This document shows positions 44,740 to 57,546 of a DNA stretch of 64,000 bases, one piece after another. The position numbers were made by a program, and so were the translations under genes. The stretch is from Methylomonas koyamae (GTDB taxonomy: Bacteria > Pseudomonadota > Gammaproteobacteria > Methylococcales > Methylomonadaceae), in the NCBI RefSeq assembly GCF_019669905.1, contig NZ_AP019777.1, positions 1,240,001 to 1,304,000 of the forward strand, given 5' to 3'. The notes under the pieces are model-generated. The model did not search any database, had not been told where the DNA came from, and saw only the letters and a list, made by a program, of their open reading frames with translations. Position 1 is the stretch's first letter; each line of letters begins with the position of its first letter.

Positions 44740-45255
44740 ATGCCCCCCACAATCTCCGCCATTCACGCCGACATTACCAAGCTGGCCGTCGATGCCATCG
44801 TCAATGCTGCCAATTCATCGTTGCTCGGCGGCGGCGGGGTGGATGGGGCGATTCATCGTCAGGCGGGGCCCGAATTATTGGCCGAGTGCCGAAGCCTGGG
44901 CGGTTGTGCGACCGGGGACGCCAAGTTGACCAAAGCTTACCGCTTGCCGGCCAAATACGTGATTCATACCGTCGGGCCGGTCTGGCGCGGCGGCCGGGAA
45001 AACGAGGCCACGCTGTTATCGGCCTGTTACCGAAATTCGCTGCGGCTGGCGCTGGCGCATCGGCTTGAAAGTCTGGCCTTTCCCTGCATCAGTACCGGTA
45101 TTTACGGTTATCCACCGCGCGAGGCTGCCGCAATTGCGGTCGATAGCGTTGTGGGATTTTTAGACGGACAAGCGCATCGGCTGGCCGTGACCTTTTGCTG
45201 TTTTTCGGAAGCGGATTTGCAAATCTACCGCGCCTTGCTGAACCGGCCGGTTTAA
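44740..45255 (+). CDS. Macro-domain protein (O-acetyl-ADP-ribose deacetylase type)
   Basis: 171 residues from ATG 44740. Macro domain: [39 protein letters not shown] carries the ADP-ribose-binding [17 protein letters not shown] region, then [13 protein letters not shown] and [17 protein letters not shown]. This is the YmdB/MacroD subclass that removes ADP-ribose from proteins or hydrolyses O-acetyl-ADP-ribose. Its last four bases overlap those of the convergent ATP-grasp-like gene. No ADP-ribosyltransferase gene is visible nearby. Confidence 0.93.
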   Translation: MPPTISAIHADITKLAVDAIVNAANSSLLGGGGVDGAIHRQAGPELLAECRSLGGCATGDAKLTKAYRLPAKYVIHTVGPVWRGGRENEATLLSACYRNSLRLALAHRLESLAFPCISTGIYGYPPREAAAIAVDSVVGFLDGQAHRLAVTFCCFSEADLQIYRALLNRPV

Positions 45256-46541
45256 GGCGTAACCACCACCTGGGCGAAGCCGCCGCCCGGCGTACGGAAA
45301 TTGGTGGTCTGGCCCTGGTAGAGCCGGGCGCAAACCAGTTGGGTTTGGCCGCGGTAGACGAAATGGCGCAAATCCAGTTTCAAATCGCCGACATCCAGTT
45401 GCCGCTCGCTGGGTTTGACCAGTGCCTGCGCCACATAATCGTGGCGCAGAATTTCGTCGAACACCCGCAAAGTCAGCTTGTCGCCGCGGTAGGCCGCTTT
45501 GCTGCCGTAGCCTTTGGCCGGTTTGAAGAACAACTGCTTGCGGTGTTGCCAGAACCACTCGGCGTTTTGCGCTTCAACGATGCGGGTTTCGGCGATACCG
45601 CGGCGGAGAATATCGCGGCTGGCGGCGTCGATGCCGATTTCGGCCAGGAATTCGGCATCGCCGAGCAGGGCCAGATTTCGTTTGTCGGCATACAACGCAT
45701 GGTTGCGCGGATGCGGCGTCAGCACCACGTCTGCGGCCAGATAGGCTTGCAACAAGGGCTGTTGTTTGGCTTGTTCCAAACCGAAGTCGGTCAACCGGTT
45801 GTAAACCAGATCGATCTTGATATCGCCGTGCCATAACGCCGCGTCGCGGTAGCTCAATTCGGCCGGATCGCAAATCAGCGCCCGGATGCCGTGGCGCTCG
45901 AACAGCGCCTGAAACAGCAGAAATTCCGGCCATAGGTATTGGTTTTGCGGGTCTTCGTCGACGATGGCGACGGTTTGCAAGGTTTGCCCGCCGCGTTCGC
46001 ATCGCCATTCTTCGGCGAACATTTGCATGAACAAGGCTTCCGATGCGGTTCCGGCCGCCGCCAACGCCGGGCCGTCGCCGGGGCGTTGGCTGTCGGCTGC
46101 TTCGCAGCAACGCAGTTGCGCCCGGATCGCGACGGCGTTCAACAACCCGCCGCCGGCGTTGGAGTTGATCTCGATCAGCTTGGGGCCGTCCGGGCTTAAA
46201 TGGAAATCGTAGCCGACGAACACGCCGTGCGCCTTGGCCGGAAAGCGTGCCGATTCCGGCGCATAGCGCAATACCCGTTCCTGATACGCCGGGTTGGCGA
46301 TGGCCGTTTCGGCGGCGGCGATGACGGCCAATTGCGCCTGCAAGTTGGCCCGGTCCAGGAATACCGGCGCCTCGGCAAACAAATAAGGCCTTTCCTCGCC
46401 GACCATGCGGTATAAATCGTGGGTAGCGTCCCAATCGGCCAGTTCCCGGCGTAAAAGATCCCTGCTCAGCGAGGCGCAACGGCAGCTTCGGTTGAGTTGT
46501 TCGGCGCTGGCGGCCGGTTGCGGCAGGGGGGTAATAGTCAT
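45252..46541 (-). CDS. ATP-grasp-like protein of unknown substrate
   Basis: 429 residues, cytoplasmic. Features of the ATP-grasp fold: [27 protein letters not shown] (~110-135), which resembles the Mg-binding E-x-N strand, and [22 protein letters not shown] (~343-364), like an ATP-binding lysine strand and glycine loop. The order of these elements suggests a permuted or divergent arrangement. It ends [27 protein letters not shown] carboxylate-amine ligase role is plausible but the substrate is unknown. Convergent with the macro-domain gene. Confidence 0.6.
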   Translation of the reverse strand: MTITPLPQPAASAEQLNRSCRCASLSRDLLRRELADWDATHDLYRMVGEERPYLFAEAPVFLDRANLQAQLAVIAAAETAIANPAYQERVLRYAPESARFPAKAHGVFVGYDFHLSPDGPKLIEINSNAGGGLLNAVAIRAQLRCCEAADSQRPGDGPALAAAGTASEALFMQMFAEEWRCERGGQTLQTVAIVDEDPQNQYLWPEFLLFQALFERHGIRALICDPAELSYRDAALWHGDIKIDLVYNRLTDFGLEQAKQQPLLQAYLAADVVLTPHPRNHALYADKRNLALLGDAEFLAEIGIDAASRDILRRGIAETRIVEAQNAEWFWQHRKQLFFKPAKGYGSKAAYRGDKLTLRVFDEILRHDYVAQALVKPSERQLDVGDLKLDLRHFVYRGQTQLVCARLYQGQTTNFRTPGGGFAQVVVTP

Positions 46542-46771
46542 GAAATGGGCGGCGATGGCGAATTGGTTAGCGCTATTTTAACGCGGCCAACGGCGAGGCC
46601 CGGAAAAGTTTCGGCGGCGGCAAACCCATCGCGGCCGCCGTTGTGCCGAGTTTGGCCGGCTGCAAAACTTGTGTGAGAAAATGTAAATTTATGAAAATGC
46701 CTCAGCGGGCGATAACGCTTGCGCAGAGCCGAAATTCGGCTCCGGCCCGCTTAACCTATTGCACAGCAGCC

Positions 46772-48472
46772 ATGTATTGTCCGATTTCTTTGTTCCGTTT
46801 TATGCCGCGTTTATTGGCGGTTTTGCTAATTTGCCATTGGGCCGTTGCCGGCGCGGACGAAACCGACGCCGGCAAGGCGATCGAGACCTTGCTGAACAGC
46901 GGCCGCCTGCCGTTGCTGGCCCGAGCTGACTTTTCCGAGCAACGCCCGGCATTGGCCCGCTTGTACGGCGCCAACGGTAACCGGCCATTGTGGTTCGGCG
47001 CCGCCAATCCGGCGCAGAATCGGGAACAGGCGTTGGCCATGTTGCGCAATGCCGCCGACGACGGGCTTGATCCGCGCCATTACGACGCGGAACGCTTGGC
47101 CGAATACGCCCGCCAGGCCAACTCCGCTCCGGCAGATGCCGTGGCCGGTTACGATGTGGCGTTGACCGTGGCGTTGCTGCGTTATGCCGGCGACCTGCAT
47201 TCCGGGCGGGTCGATCCGCGGAAACTGGATTACCCGGCGCAACTCGGCACATTACGGCCGCAACCCGATTTGGCCGCGGTGTTGCAGCGTCATTTGCACA
47301 TGCAAAGTCTGGCGAAACTGCCCGCCGAATTGGCGCCGGATAACGAACAATATCGCTTGCTGAAGCGGGCCTTGGCCGACTTTCGCCGGCAAGCGCCGAA
47401 TTCCGCAGCCGGTTTGGCCTTCGCCAGATCCTTGCATCCCGGCGACCGCGACCCCCAGTTGCCCGAACTGCGCCGGCGGCTACGCGAGCTGAGCCTATTG
47501 GACAGTCCGGTTGCGGCCGATGCCGGCCAGACTGGCGATGAATACGACCCTGCTACGGTGGCCGCAATCATGCAGCTTCAGGACCAGCAAGGCTTGAAGG
47601 CGGACGGTGTTATCGGCCGGCAAACTCTGGCGCTGTTGAACCAATCGGTGCCGGAAAAAATTGCCGCCATCGAATTGGCGATGGAACGGATTCGCTGGCT
47701 GCCCGAGTCCGCCGGCGGACCGCATATCGTGGTCAATATCCCGGCGTTCCAGCTTTGGGCGTTCAAGGATGCCCAGGACCAGCAACCGCTGCGGATGAAG
47801 GTCATCGTCGGCAAAGCACCGGAAAATTTGACGCCGATGCTGGCCGAAGACATGAAATATCTGGAGTTCATGCCGTACTGGAATATTCCGAAAAGCATCA
47901 TGGACAAGGAAATTTTGCCGAAACTGGAAGGCGACGAAGCCTTTCTGGACGACCAGGACATCGAGTTGGTCGAGCGTTTCAGCGACGACGAACAGGCCGA
48001 AGATATCGTCGCCGATCTGCGCCAAGGCCGGCTCCGCGCCCGGCAGCGTCCCGGCGCGAAAAACCCATTGGGGCGGGTGAAGTTCGTGTTTCCGAACAAG
48101 GCCGACGTTTACTTGCACGATACGCCGGGCAAGGCCGCTTTCAACCGCGACCGGCGCGACCTGAGCCACGGCTGCGTCCGCGTCGCCGAAGCCGAAAAGT
48201 TGGCCGAGTTCGTGTTGGACGGCCAGGAAGGCTGGAGCCTGGACAGCATCAGGCAAGCGATGGCCGGCCCCAAAACCCAGCGCGTCAGCTTAAAAAAATC
48301 GGTGCCGGTTTTGTTTTTCTACGCCACGGCATTCGTCGACCGCGACGGCCAGCCGCGCTTTTATCCGGATATCTACGGTTACGACGCCGCGCTACGCAAT
48401 GCGCTGAACAAGCTGGCGCCGGAAAATGGCGCGCAATTGACCAGCAAGCTCAACGCCACCTCGGGCGGTTAA
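46772..48472 (+). CDS. L,D-transpeptidase (YcbB/LdtD type)
   Basis: 566 residues from ATG 46772, chosen so that a signal peptide (LLAVLLICHWAVAGA) follows directly; ATG 46802 is an alternative. A YcbB-like scaffold domain (RLYGANGNRPLWF, DDGLDPRHYDAERL) is followed by a peptidoglycan-binding domain at ~250-290 (AAIMQLQDQQGLKADGVIGRQTLALL). The catalytic YkuD domain is seen in VKFVFPNKADVYLHDTPGKAAF and RRDLSHGCVRVAEAEKLAEF, with the nucleophile Cys in SHGC. It makes 3-3 cross-links or attaches lipoproteins in the periplasm. Confidence 0.93.
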   Translation: MYCPISLFRFMPRLLAVLLICHWAVAGADETDAGKAIETLLNSGRLPLLARADFSEQRPALARLYGANGNRPLWFGAANPAQNREQALAMLRNAADDGLDPRHYDAERLAEYARQANSAPADAVAGYDVALTVALLRYAGDLHSGRVDPRKLDYPAQLGTLRPQPDLAAVLQRHLHMQSLAKLPAELAPDNEQYRLLKRALADFRRQAPNSAAGLAFARSLHPGDRDPQLPELRRRLRELSLLDSPVAADAGQTGDEYDPATVAAIMQLQDQQGLKADGVIGRQTLALLNQSVPEKIAAIELAMERIRWLPESAGGPHIVVNIPAFQLWAFKDAQDQQPLRMKVIVGKAPENLTPMLAEDMKYLEFMPYWNIPKSIMDKEILPKLEGDEAFLDDQDIELVERFSDDEQAEDIVADLRQGRLRARQRPGAKNPLGRVKFVFPNKADVYLHDTPGKAAFNRDRRDLSHGCVRVAEAEKLAEFVLDGQEGWSLDSIRQAMAGPKTQRVSLKKSVPVLFFYATAFVDRDGQPRFYPDIYGYDAALRNALNKLAPENGAQLTSKLNATSGG

Positions 48473-48634
48473 GCCGTCCGGGCGGCGATAGCGCCGGCCG
48501 CGTCGCGCCGCAATCCGCTGCGGCATATCCGCGTGGCCGCAGGCGTCGCTTCGCCGCGCTTGGCACTTCCACAACAAAAAATTTGCGGTAAATTCAGGGG
48601 TTCGGGGCGCAGCGCTCATTGTCTTCGGACCGTC

Positions 48635-49111
48635 ATGAAAGTCTATTATCTTTACCGCAAACAAGCCTTGGCTCTATCCGCCGACCAGGCCTGGCAGTTT
48701 TTTTCGTCCCCGCACCACTTGAACCGCATCACGCCGGATTTTTTTCATGTCGACATCGCTTCGCCGGTGCCCGACGACATTTACGGCGGCTTGCTGATTT
48801 GTTACCGGATGCGGGCGGTGTTCGGTTGGCCGATGGTTTGGTTGTCGGAAATCAGCCATTGCGACAAACCGCGCCGCTTCGTTTACCAGCAAAAGGTGGG
48901 GCCGTTCGCGTTCTGGAGCCACGAAGTGGCAATCAACGAAGCGGCCGGCGGGGTCGAGGTGGAAGACATCGTGTTTTATGCGATGCCGTGGGGCTGGTTC
49001 GGCAGGTTGATGCACGGTTTGTTGATCGGCAGCAAATTGCGGCAAATTTTCGATACCCGGCGCGATTATCTGCAGCGGCATTGGGGCGTTGCCGCGGCCG
49101 AACCGCGCTGA
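48635..49111 (+). CDS. SRPBCC-superfamily protein
   Basis: 158 residues from ATG 48635. START/Bet v1-like fold: VYYLYRKQALALSADQAWQFFSSPHHLNRITPDFFHVDI is the typical first strand and helix pair, followed by ISHCDKPRRFVYQQKVGPFAFWSHEVAI, and a C-terminal amphipathic helix ending in FDTRRDYLQRHWG. Such proteins bind hydrophobic ligands; one subgroup sits beside SDR/DoxX genes. No partner is evident here. Start selected because it opens the conserved strand. Confidence 0.85.
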   Translation: MKVYYLYRKQALALSADQAWQFFSSPHHLNRITPDFFHVDIASPVPDDIYGGLLICYRMRAVFGWPMVWLSEISHCDKPRRFVYQQKVGPFAFWSHEVAINEAAGGVEVEDIVFYAMPWGWFGRLMHGLLIGSKLRQIFDTRRDYLQRHWGVAAAEPR

Positions 49112-49182
49112 TTCGCCTAATTGACATTTACCCCGGCCAAGCATTTAATCCCGACTACAAATTCAACCTACAGGAGGCTGAT

Positions 49183-49716
49183 ATGGCTGAAGAATCAGGT
49201 TATTTGGACCCATCCGGCGACCGGGTCGCGGCAATCGTGCAGAATCTGGACCGCGACGTGGAACGCGGCGAAGACACCATCATGTTGGGCTACGGTCTGG
49301 TGCTATTGGCGCCGGCCTTCGCGCCGCTGCTGCCGCCCAGTATTCTGTTGCCGTTGATGGCGATTACCTTTGCCGTTTCGGCCAGCGCGGCGCGTTGGCA
49401 TTTCTACAAGATGGCGCGTAAATTGGCGTATTCCATGGCCGTATTGGAATATTCGGAACAGGCGAAGCTGAAGCCTATTGCCCAGGTGTTCGAAGACCAC
49501 CCCCAGCAAACCTTGGCCGTCGCCTTCAATCCGCTGAAAAACCTGAAACGCACTTGGAAAAGCATTCTGGGCGGGCTGATGATCAACCCGTTCTGGGGGC
49601 CGATTTTTTACATGCTGGGCGTGCAGTTTGTCGAAGACAAACATTTTTTCGTACTGAATAAAGCCGTGATCAGCGTCGAGCAAAAAATCATGCCTATCCT
49701 ACTCCGCGACGAATAA
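49183..49716 (+). CDS. Hypothetical membrane protein, 177 aa
   Basis: 177 residues from ATG 49183 with AGGAGG upstream. Hydrophobic segments at ~33-75 (IMLGYGLVLLAPAFAPLLPPSILLPLMAITFAVSASAA, probably two) and ~132-152 (LGGLMINPFWGPIFYMLGVQFV). The remainder is polar with HFYKMARKLAYSMAVLEYSEQ. I recognise no family. Single gene between the SRPBCC protein and nifJ; a good ribosome-binding site argues that it is expressed. Confidence 0.75.
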   Translation: MAEESGYLDPSGDRVAAIVQNLDRDVERGEDTIMLGYGLVLLAPAFAPLLPPSILLPLMAITFAVSASAARWHFYKMARKLAYSMAVLEYSEQAKLKPIAQVFEDHPQQTLAVAFNPLKNLKRTWKSILGGLMINPFWGPIFYMLGVQFVEDKHFFVLNKAVISVEQKIMPILLRDE

Positions 49717-49838
49717 GCCCGTTTGGCGATACTGCCGCTTAGTCAAAGGCTTAGCGCTCGGTTTGCCCAACGGCGAGTCCGTTTTAGTTGGATTCGGACA
49801 CGGAATGTCCGTAGCATACCTATCGGACGAAAGTACAG

Positions 49839-49861
49839 TTATGCACAGAAACTGTGGATAA
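49839..49861. promoter_or_regulatory. Inverted pair of DnaA-box-like sequences upstream of nifJ
   Basis: TTATGCACA (one mismatch from the DnaA consensus TTATCCACA) and TGTGGATAA (an exact consensus in inverse orientation) are separated by five bases, GAAAC. They lie 172 bp before the nifJ start in a 316-bp gap (49717-50032). They may be a DnaA-regulated site or a chance hit. Confidence 0.4.
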
Positions 49862-50032
49862 AGTTGTGGCCAAGTCGTGGGCAAACTGCCCGAAAGCCCG
49901 TCCCATTTGTAACGTTTTTAAATTGGATAAAATTTAGCCAGCCGATTTTTGGCTATGCTTATTCCCTATAGAGCACAAGAGCCGTCGGTTGGCCCCGAAC
50001 GGCCGTTCGTAACACACTGAAAAGGTCGCGCC

Positions 50033-53657
<3,625 letters not shown>

Positions 53658-53665
<8 letters not shown>

Positions 53666-54671
53666 TTTAGCCACCGAATATTTGGGCCTGAAACTGGCGC
53701 ATCCCTTGGTACCGTCGGCTTCGCCGTTGAGCAAGGACTTGGACAGCGCCCGCCGTCTGGAAGATGCCGGCGCGGCAGCCATCGTGTTGTCATCATTGTT
53801 CGAGGAAAAAATCGAAGCCGAGCAACAGCAGATGGAACGTTTTCTGTTCGGCCAGGGCATAGGTTACGGCGAGGCCGACTCGTTTCATCCGTTGCCGCCG
53901 CAAATTTTGACCTACCAGGAACAGTACCTGGAACACCTGCAACGCCTGAAAAGCGCGTTGCAAATTCCGGTGATCGCCAGCCTGAACGGCACCTCGGTCG
54001 GCGGCTGGATCGAATACGGCAAAGCCTTGCAGGACGCCGGCGCCGATGCCTTGGAACTGAATATCTACCATCTGGCGGCCGACATTGCCGAAAGCAGCGA
54101 GACGGTCGAAAACCGCTATCTGGACATCGTTCGCGAATTGAAGCGCCAAATCGGTATCCCGCTGGCCCTGAAACTGTCGCCGCAATTCAGCTCGCCGCTG
54201 CATTTCGTGCAACGCCTGCAACAGGCCGGCGCCGACGGCGTGGCCTTGTTCAACCGCTTTTACCAGCCGGATATCGATCTGGAAACGTTGGAAGTGGTGC
54301 CGAAGCTGCAATTGTCGACCCCGGCCGAAGCCTTGTTGCGGGTGCGCTGGACTGCATTGATGTATGGCCGGGTGCCATTGTCGCTGGCGGTGACCGGCGG
54401 CTTCCATCAGGCCGAAGACGTGATCAAGGCCTTGCTGGCCGGCGCCGACGTTGTGCATCTGTGCAGCGTGTTGCTGGCGCAGGGCGTCGGTAAACTGGAC
54501 GAGATTCGTAACGAGCTGGCGCATTGGTTGATCGAACACGAATACGAGTCGGTCGTCCAAATGAAAGGCAGCGTCAGCCGCCAGCACGCCATCGACCCCA
54601 GCGCTTACGAACGGGCCAATTACATCCACGTACTGGACAGTTATACCCCGGCGCCGGGCGTGTTGCGTTAA
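53658..54671 (+). CDS. Dihydroorotate dehydrogenase-like flavoprotein
   Basis: 337 residues, overlapping nifJ by 8 bp. TIM-barrel FMN enzyme resembling class 1 DHOD: LGLKLAHPLVPSASPLSKDLDSARRLEDAGAAAIVL, VIASLNGTSVGGWIEYGKAL, DALELNIYHL, LALKLSPQFSSPLHFVQRL with the FMN-binding Lys, and VTGGFHQAEDVIKALLAGADVV for phosphate binding. The active-site Cys of pyrimidine-synthesis DHOD is not evident. The gene is known to sit next to nifJ in several phyla, which suggests a redox role with pyruvate oxidation rather than pyrimidine synthesis. Confidence 0.88.
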
Positions 54672-54678
54672 CCCGGCG

Positions 54679-55029
54679 ATGCGGGATTTGGACGAACTGT
54701 TCGCCGGCTTGGCCAAATCCCGGTTTCGCAGCCGGTTTAACTTGAATGCCAAAGACTTGCAGTACCTGCACACCAAGGGCATAGAAACCATCCTCAGTCA
54801 CGCCGACGATTTCATCGGCAAGCGCCTGGCCCCCGCCCAACCGTTGAACGACGGCCAACAAACCCCTTACCGCGGCCATCCAGTGTTTGTCGCTCAACAT
54901 GCGACGGCCTGCTGCTGCCGCGGCTGCCTGGAAAAATGGCACCGGATTCCGCAGGGCAGGGAGCTGAATCTCGATGAACGTAACTACATCCGTTCCGTGT
55001 TGGAGCGCTGGTTGCTCGCGCTGTTATAA
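54679..55029 (+). CDS. DUF4186 protein
   Basis: 116 residues, starting 7 bp after the DHOD-like gene. The DUF4186 layout is seen: LFAGLAKSRFRSRFNLNAKDLQYLHTKGIETILSHADDFI, then TPYRGHPVFVAQHATACCCRGCLEKWHRIPQGREL. The CCCRGC cysteines with nearby His (HATACCCRGCLEKWH) could bind metal. Function unknown. Last gene of the nifJ operon; convergent with a small membrane-protein gene. Confidence 0.88.
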   Translation: MRDLDELFAGLAKSRFRSRFNLNAKDLQYLHTKGIETILSHADDFIGKRLAPAQPLNDGQQTPYRGHPVFVAQHATACCCRGCLEKWHRIPQGRELNLDERNYIRSVLERWLLALL

Positions 55030-55053
55030 AGAAGCCAACTCTCGAGCATTCGG

Positions 55054-55224
55054 CTAGCGGCTGTAAAGTTGGTCGACCAGATCTTTAAACCACGCCGGCC
55101 GAAACAGCATGACGTACAAAATCGTCAGTTCCAGTATCGGCAGCGGGATGATGTGCAACACGATCAAAACCAGCAATACCACGCAGCAAACCAGCAATTT
55201 CGGAAAGAAGGGGGCTGTATTCAT
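55054..55224 (-). CDS. Small membrane protein, 56 aa, downstream of the SpoIIE phosphatase gene
   Basis: 56 residues from ATG 55224, preceded by AGGAGATCATC, a good ribosome-binding site. One long hydrophobic stretch or hairpin (LLVCCVVLLVLIVLHIIPLPILELTILYVMLF, about residues 10-41) is followed by PAWFKDLVDQLYSR. The gene lies 52 bp after the SpoIIE-type phosphatase gene on the same strand, so it is probably in its operon. I recognise no family. It is supported by the start signal and the coherent membrane composition. Confidence 0.65.
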   Translation of the reverse strand: MNTAPFFPKLLVCCVVLLVLIVLHIIPLPILELTILYVMLFRPAWFKDLVDQLYSR

Positions 55225-55276
55225 GATGATCTCCTACGAAACGGCTTTCGGATTTGTTCTCCGCTAAGCCGGGCGG

Positions 55277-57523
55277 TTAACGCCATTTAAATACCAATAC
55301 GGTGATATCGTCCGCGAATTTTTCGGTACCGCAGAATCTGCGCAAGGAGTCGAGTAAGGCGTCGATTATCCCTTGCGGCGGCAAGTCGGCGTTGGCGGCA
55401 ATTTCGGATTTAACCCGTTCCAGACCGAAAAAGCCGTGCTCGCCATGCTCGGCTTCGACCAGGCCGTCGGTATAAAGCACAATCAAATCGCCCGCGGCCA
55501 ATTCGACGGTTTTGCGTTCGAAGCGAACGTCTTGGCGCAAACCGACGATCAGGCCGTCGGCATCCAATTCGGCGAACTGCCGGCTATGGCGGTTGAACAG
55601 CAACGGCGGCGGGTGGCCGGCATTGGCGAAGTGCAGTTGCCGGCGTTCCGGGTCGACTTGCAAGTAAAACAAAGTCAGAAAGTAATCGGCCCGATTCAAG
55701 TCGTTGAATAAAAACCGGTTCAGGGCCGACAGCACCGCTTCCGGCGCCGCTTCGCTACTGCTTTTCATCCGGATCGCGCTACGGGTTTCGACCATGAACA
55801 AGGCCGGACCGATGGAATGGCCGGAAACGTCGGCGATGACGATGTCGAGCCGGCCGCCGTCGCGGTAAAAATAATCGAAATAGTCGCCGCCGACCTTATC
55901 CGCCGGCAGGCAAACCCCGGTGATCTCGAATTCGCCGGTTTTCAACGGCGCGGCCGGCGACAGGCCGGCCTGGATTTGCTGGGCGATTTTCAGCTCGTTC
56001 TGCGCCACCGCCAATTCCACCTGGGCTTGGCGAATTTGCCGTTCCGCCGCTTTACGGCCGGAGATGTCGTGGATGAAAGCGCTGAAAATGTAGCTGTCGC
56101 CCAGTTTCAACGGCGCCACGCTGAGTTCGACCGGAAACTCGCTGCCGTCGCGCCTGAGCGCGACCTGTTCGGTCTGGCGGTTTAGAATCGGGCCGCTGCC
56201 GCTTGCCAGAAACCGGCGCATACCACTGCGGTGCGCGGTGCGAAACCGCGGCGGGATGATCAAATCTTCCAGGCGAGCGCCGATTGCCGCATCCACCGGC
56301 CAACCGAACATCTGTTCGGCGCGCCGGTTCCAATCGGTGACGATACCGTGGGCATCCATGATGATGATGGCGTTGATCGAGCTTTCGATGATCAGCCGGG
56401 TGCGTTTTTCCGATTCGATCAGGGCATTCTGAAACTGCATCCTGGCGGTAATGTCCCTATCCACTCCGCGCCATTTCACCAGATTGCCGGCGGCATCGAG
56501 CAACGGCAATCCGGTCGATTCGGTGATGACCGGATGGCCGTCACTATGCCGGTAATGGTTGACCAGGGCATGAAACGACTGCTGGCTGGAGGACATGCCG
56601 ACATGGGCTTGCTGGTCTTGCGCGGTCAGCAGTTCGGTGTAATGTTTGCCGATGATTTGCGCCGGCGTCAGCCCCAGGATTTGTTCGACCGCGATGCTGC
56701 TGTACAGGTAGTAACCCTTGGGGTCCTGTTCCCACAGCCATTCGCCGGACAAATCGGCCATTTGCCGGAAGCGCTGTTCGCTTTCGGCCAGGGCCGATTC
56801 CACGGCTCTGCGGCCGGTAATGTCCTCGGCGACCGCCAAATAGTGGGTGGTGTTGCCCTGGCTGTCCTTGATCGCGCTGATGCTTTCCGCGACCCAGTAT
56901 TCCCGGCCGTTTTTGTGGCGGTTGCAAATTTCGCCCTGCCATTCGCCGCTTACCGCCAACTGCCGCCACAACTCTTGATAATCCTGCTGCGACATCTTGC
57001 CGGATTGCAGCAAATTGGGGTTTTGGCCAAGCAACTCGGCTTCGGCATAACCGCTCAGCGCCGAGAAGCGGGGATTGACGTAGACGATGCGGCCGCTAGC
57101 GTCGGTCACCATCATTGCGCTGGCGCTCTGCTCGATGACCCGGCGCATCACCAAAAAGTCGCTGGCCGGATCGATGGCTTGGATCAACAACAGTGCTTTG
57201 CCGGCACCCGGCCGGGGCGGCGGTAGCGAACTGGCCGTGACCAGGGCCTGAAAGCTATGGTTTCTGGCCACCAGTTCCGCTTCGAAGCATTCGGCGGCAT
57301 CGCGTTGCCGAGCGCGCGCCAACGCCGCCCGGCACAGCGCCAGGCTGGACGGTGCCAGGATCCGCTCCAGCGGCAAACCGGCCAGTTCGTGAGCGCCGTA
57401 GCCGAGCAGCCCGGCGGCGGCCCGGTTCGCGCTGTCGATGGTCGGGCTCGCCGGTTCGCCGTCGCCTGTCGGGTAGCCGACAAGCAGCAGATTGAAGGTC
57501 AGGCTATCGATCAGTTGCCGCAT
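55277..57523 (-). CDS. Multi-PAS sensor with SpoIIE/PP2C-type serine phosphatase domain
   Basis: 748 residues, no membrane segment. Four PAS-like domains: ~1-120, ~130-245 (MMVTDASGRIVYVNPRFSALSGY), ~255-370 (YLYSSIAVEQILGLTPAQIIGKH) and ~370-485 (AIIIMDAHGIVTDWNRRAEQMFGW). A helix (RQIRQAQVELAVAQNELKIAQQIQAGLSP) leads to the phosphatase domain (~525-748): VGGDYFDYFYRDGG, IVIADVSGHSIGPALFM, LIVLYTDGLVEAEHGEHG and KFADDITVLVFKW hold the metal-binding Asp residues. It should dephosphorylate a STAS anti-anti-sigma factor, as RsbU does; a STAS gene and an RsbW-like gene lie 1.9 kb away. Confidence 0.94.
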   Translation of the reverse strand: MRQLIDSLTFNLLLVGYPTGDGEPASPTIDSANRAAAGLLGYGAHELAGLPLERILAPSSLALCRAALARARQRDAAECFEAELVARNHSFQALVTASSLPPPRPGAGKALLLIQAIDPASDFLVMRRVIEQSASAMMVTDASGRIVYVNPRFSALSGYAEAELLGQNPNLLQSGKMSQQDYQELWRQLAVSGEWQGEICNRHKNGREYWVAESISAIKDSQGNTTHYLAVAEDITGRRAVESALAESEQRFRQMADLSGEWLWEQDPKGYYLYSSIAVEQILGLTPAQIIGKHYTELLTAQDQQAHVGMSSSQQSFHALVNHYRHSDGHPVITESTGLPLLDAAGNLVKWRGVDRDITARMQFQNALIESEKRTRLIIESSINAIIIMDAHGIVTDWNRRAEQMFGWPVDAAIGARLEDLIIPPRFRTAHRSGMRRFLASGSGPILNRQTEQVALRRDGSEFPVELSVAPLKLGDSYIFSAFIHDISGRKAAERQIRQAQVELAVAQNELKIAQQIQAGLSPAAPLKTGEFEITGVCLPADKVGGDYFDYFYRDGGRLDIVIADVSGHSIGPALFMVETRSAIRMKSSSEAAPEAVLSALNRFLFNDLNRADYFLTLFYLQVDPERRQLHFANAGHPPPLLFNRHSRQFAELDADGLIVGLRQDVRFERKTVELAAGDLIVLYTDGLVEAEHGEHGFFGLERVKSEIAANADLPPQGIIDALLDSLRRFCGTEKFADDITVLVFKWR

Positions 57524-57546
57524 GGTTAGTCCGGTAGCGCCAGGCC

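Noticed and set aside
49717..50032. Chromosomal origin of replication
   Set aside because: Only two DnaA-box-like sites, no AT-rich unwinding cluster and no dnaA/dnaN/gyrB/rpmH genes nearby.
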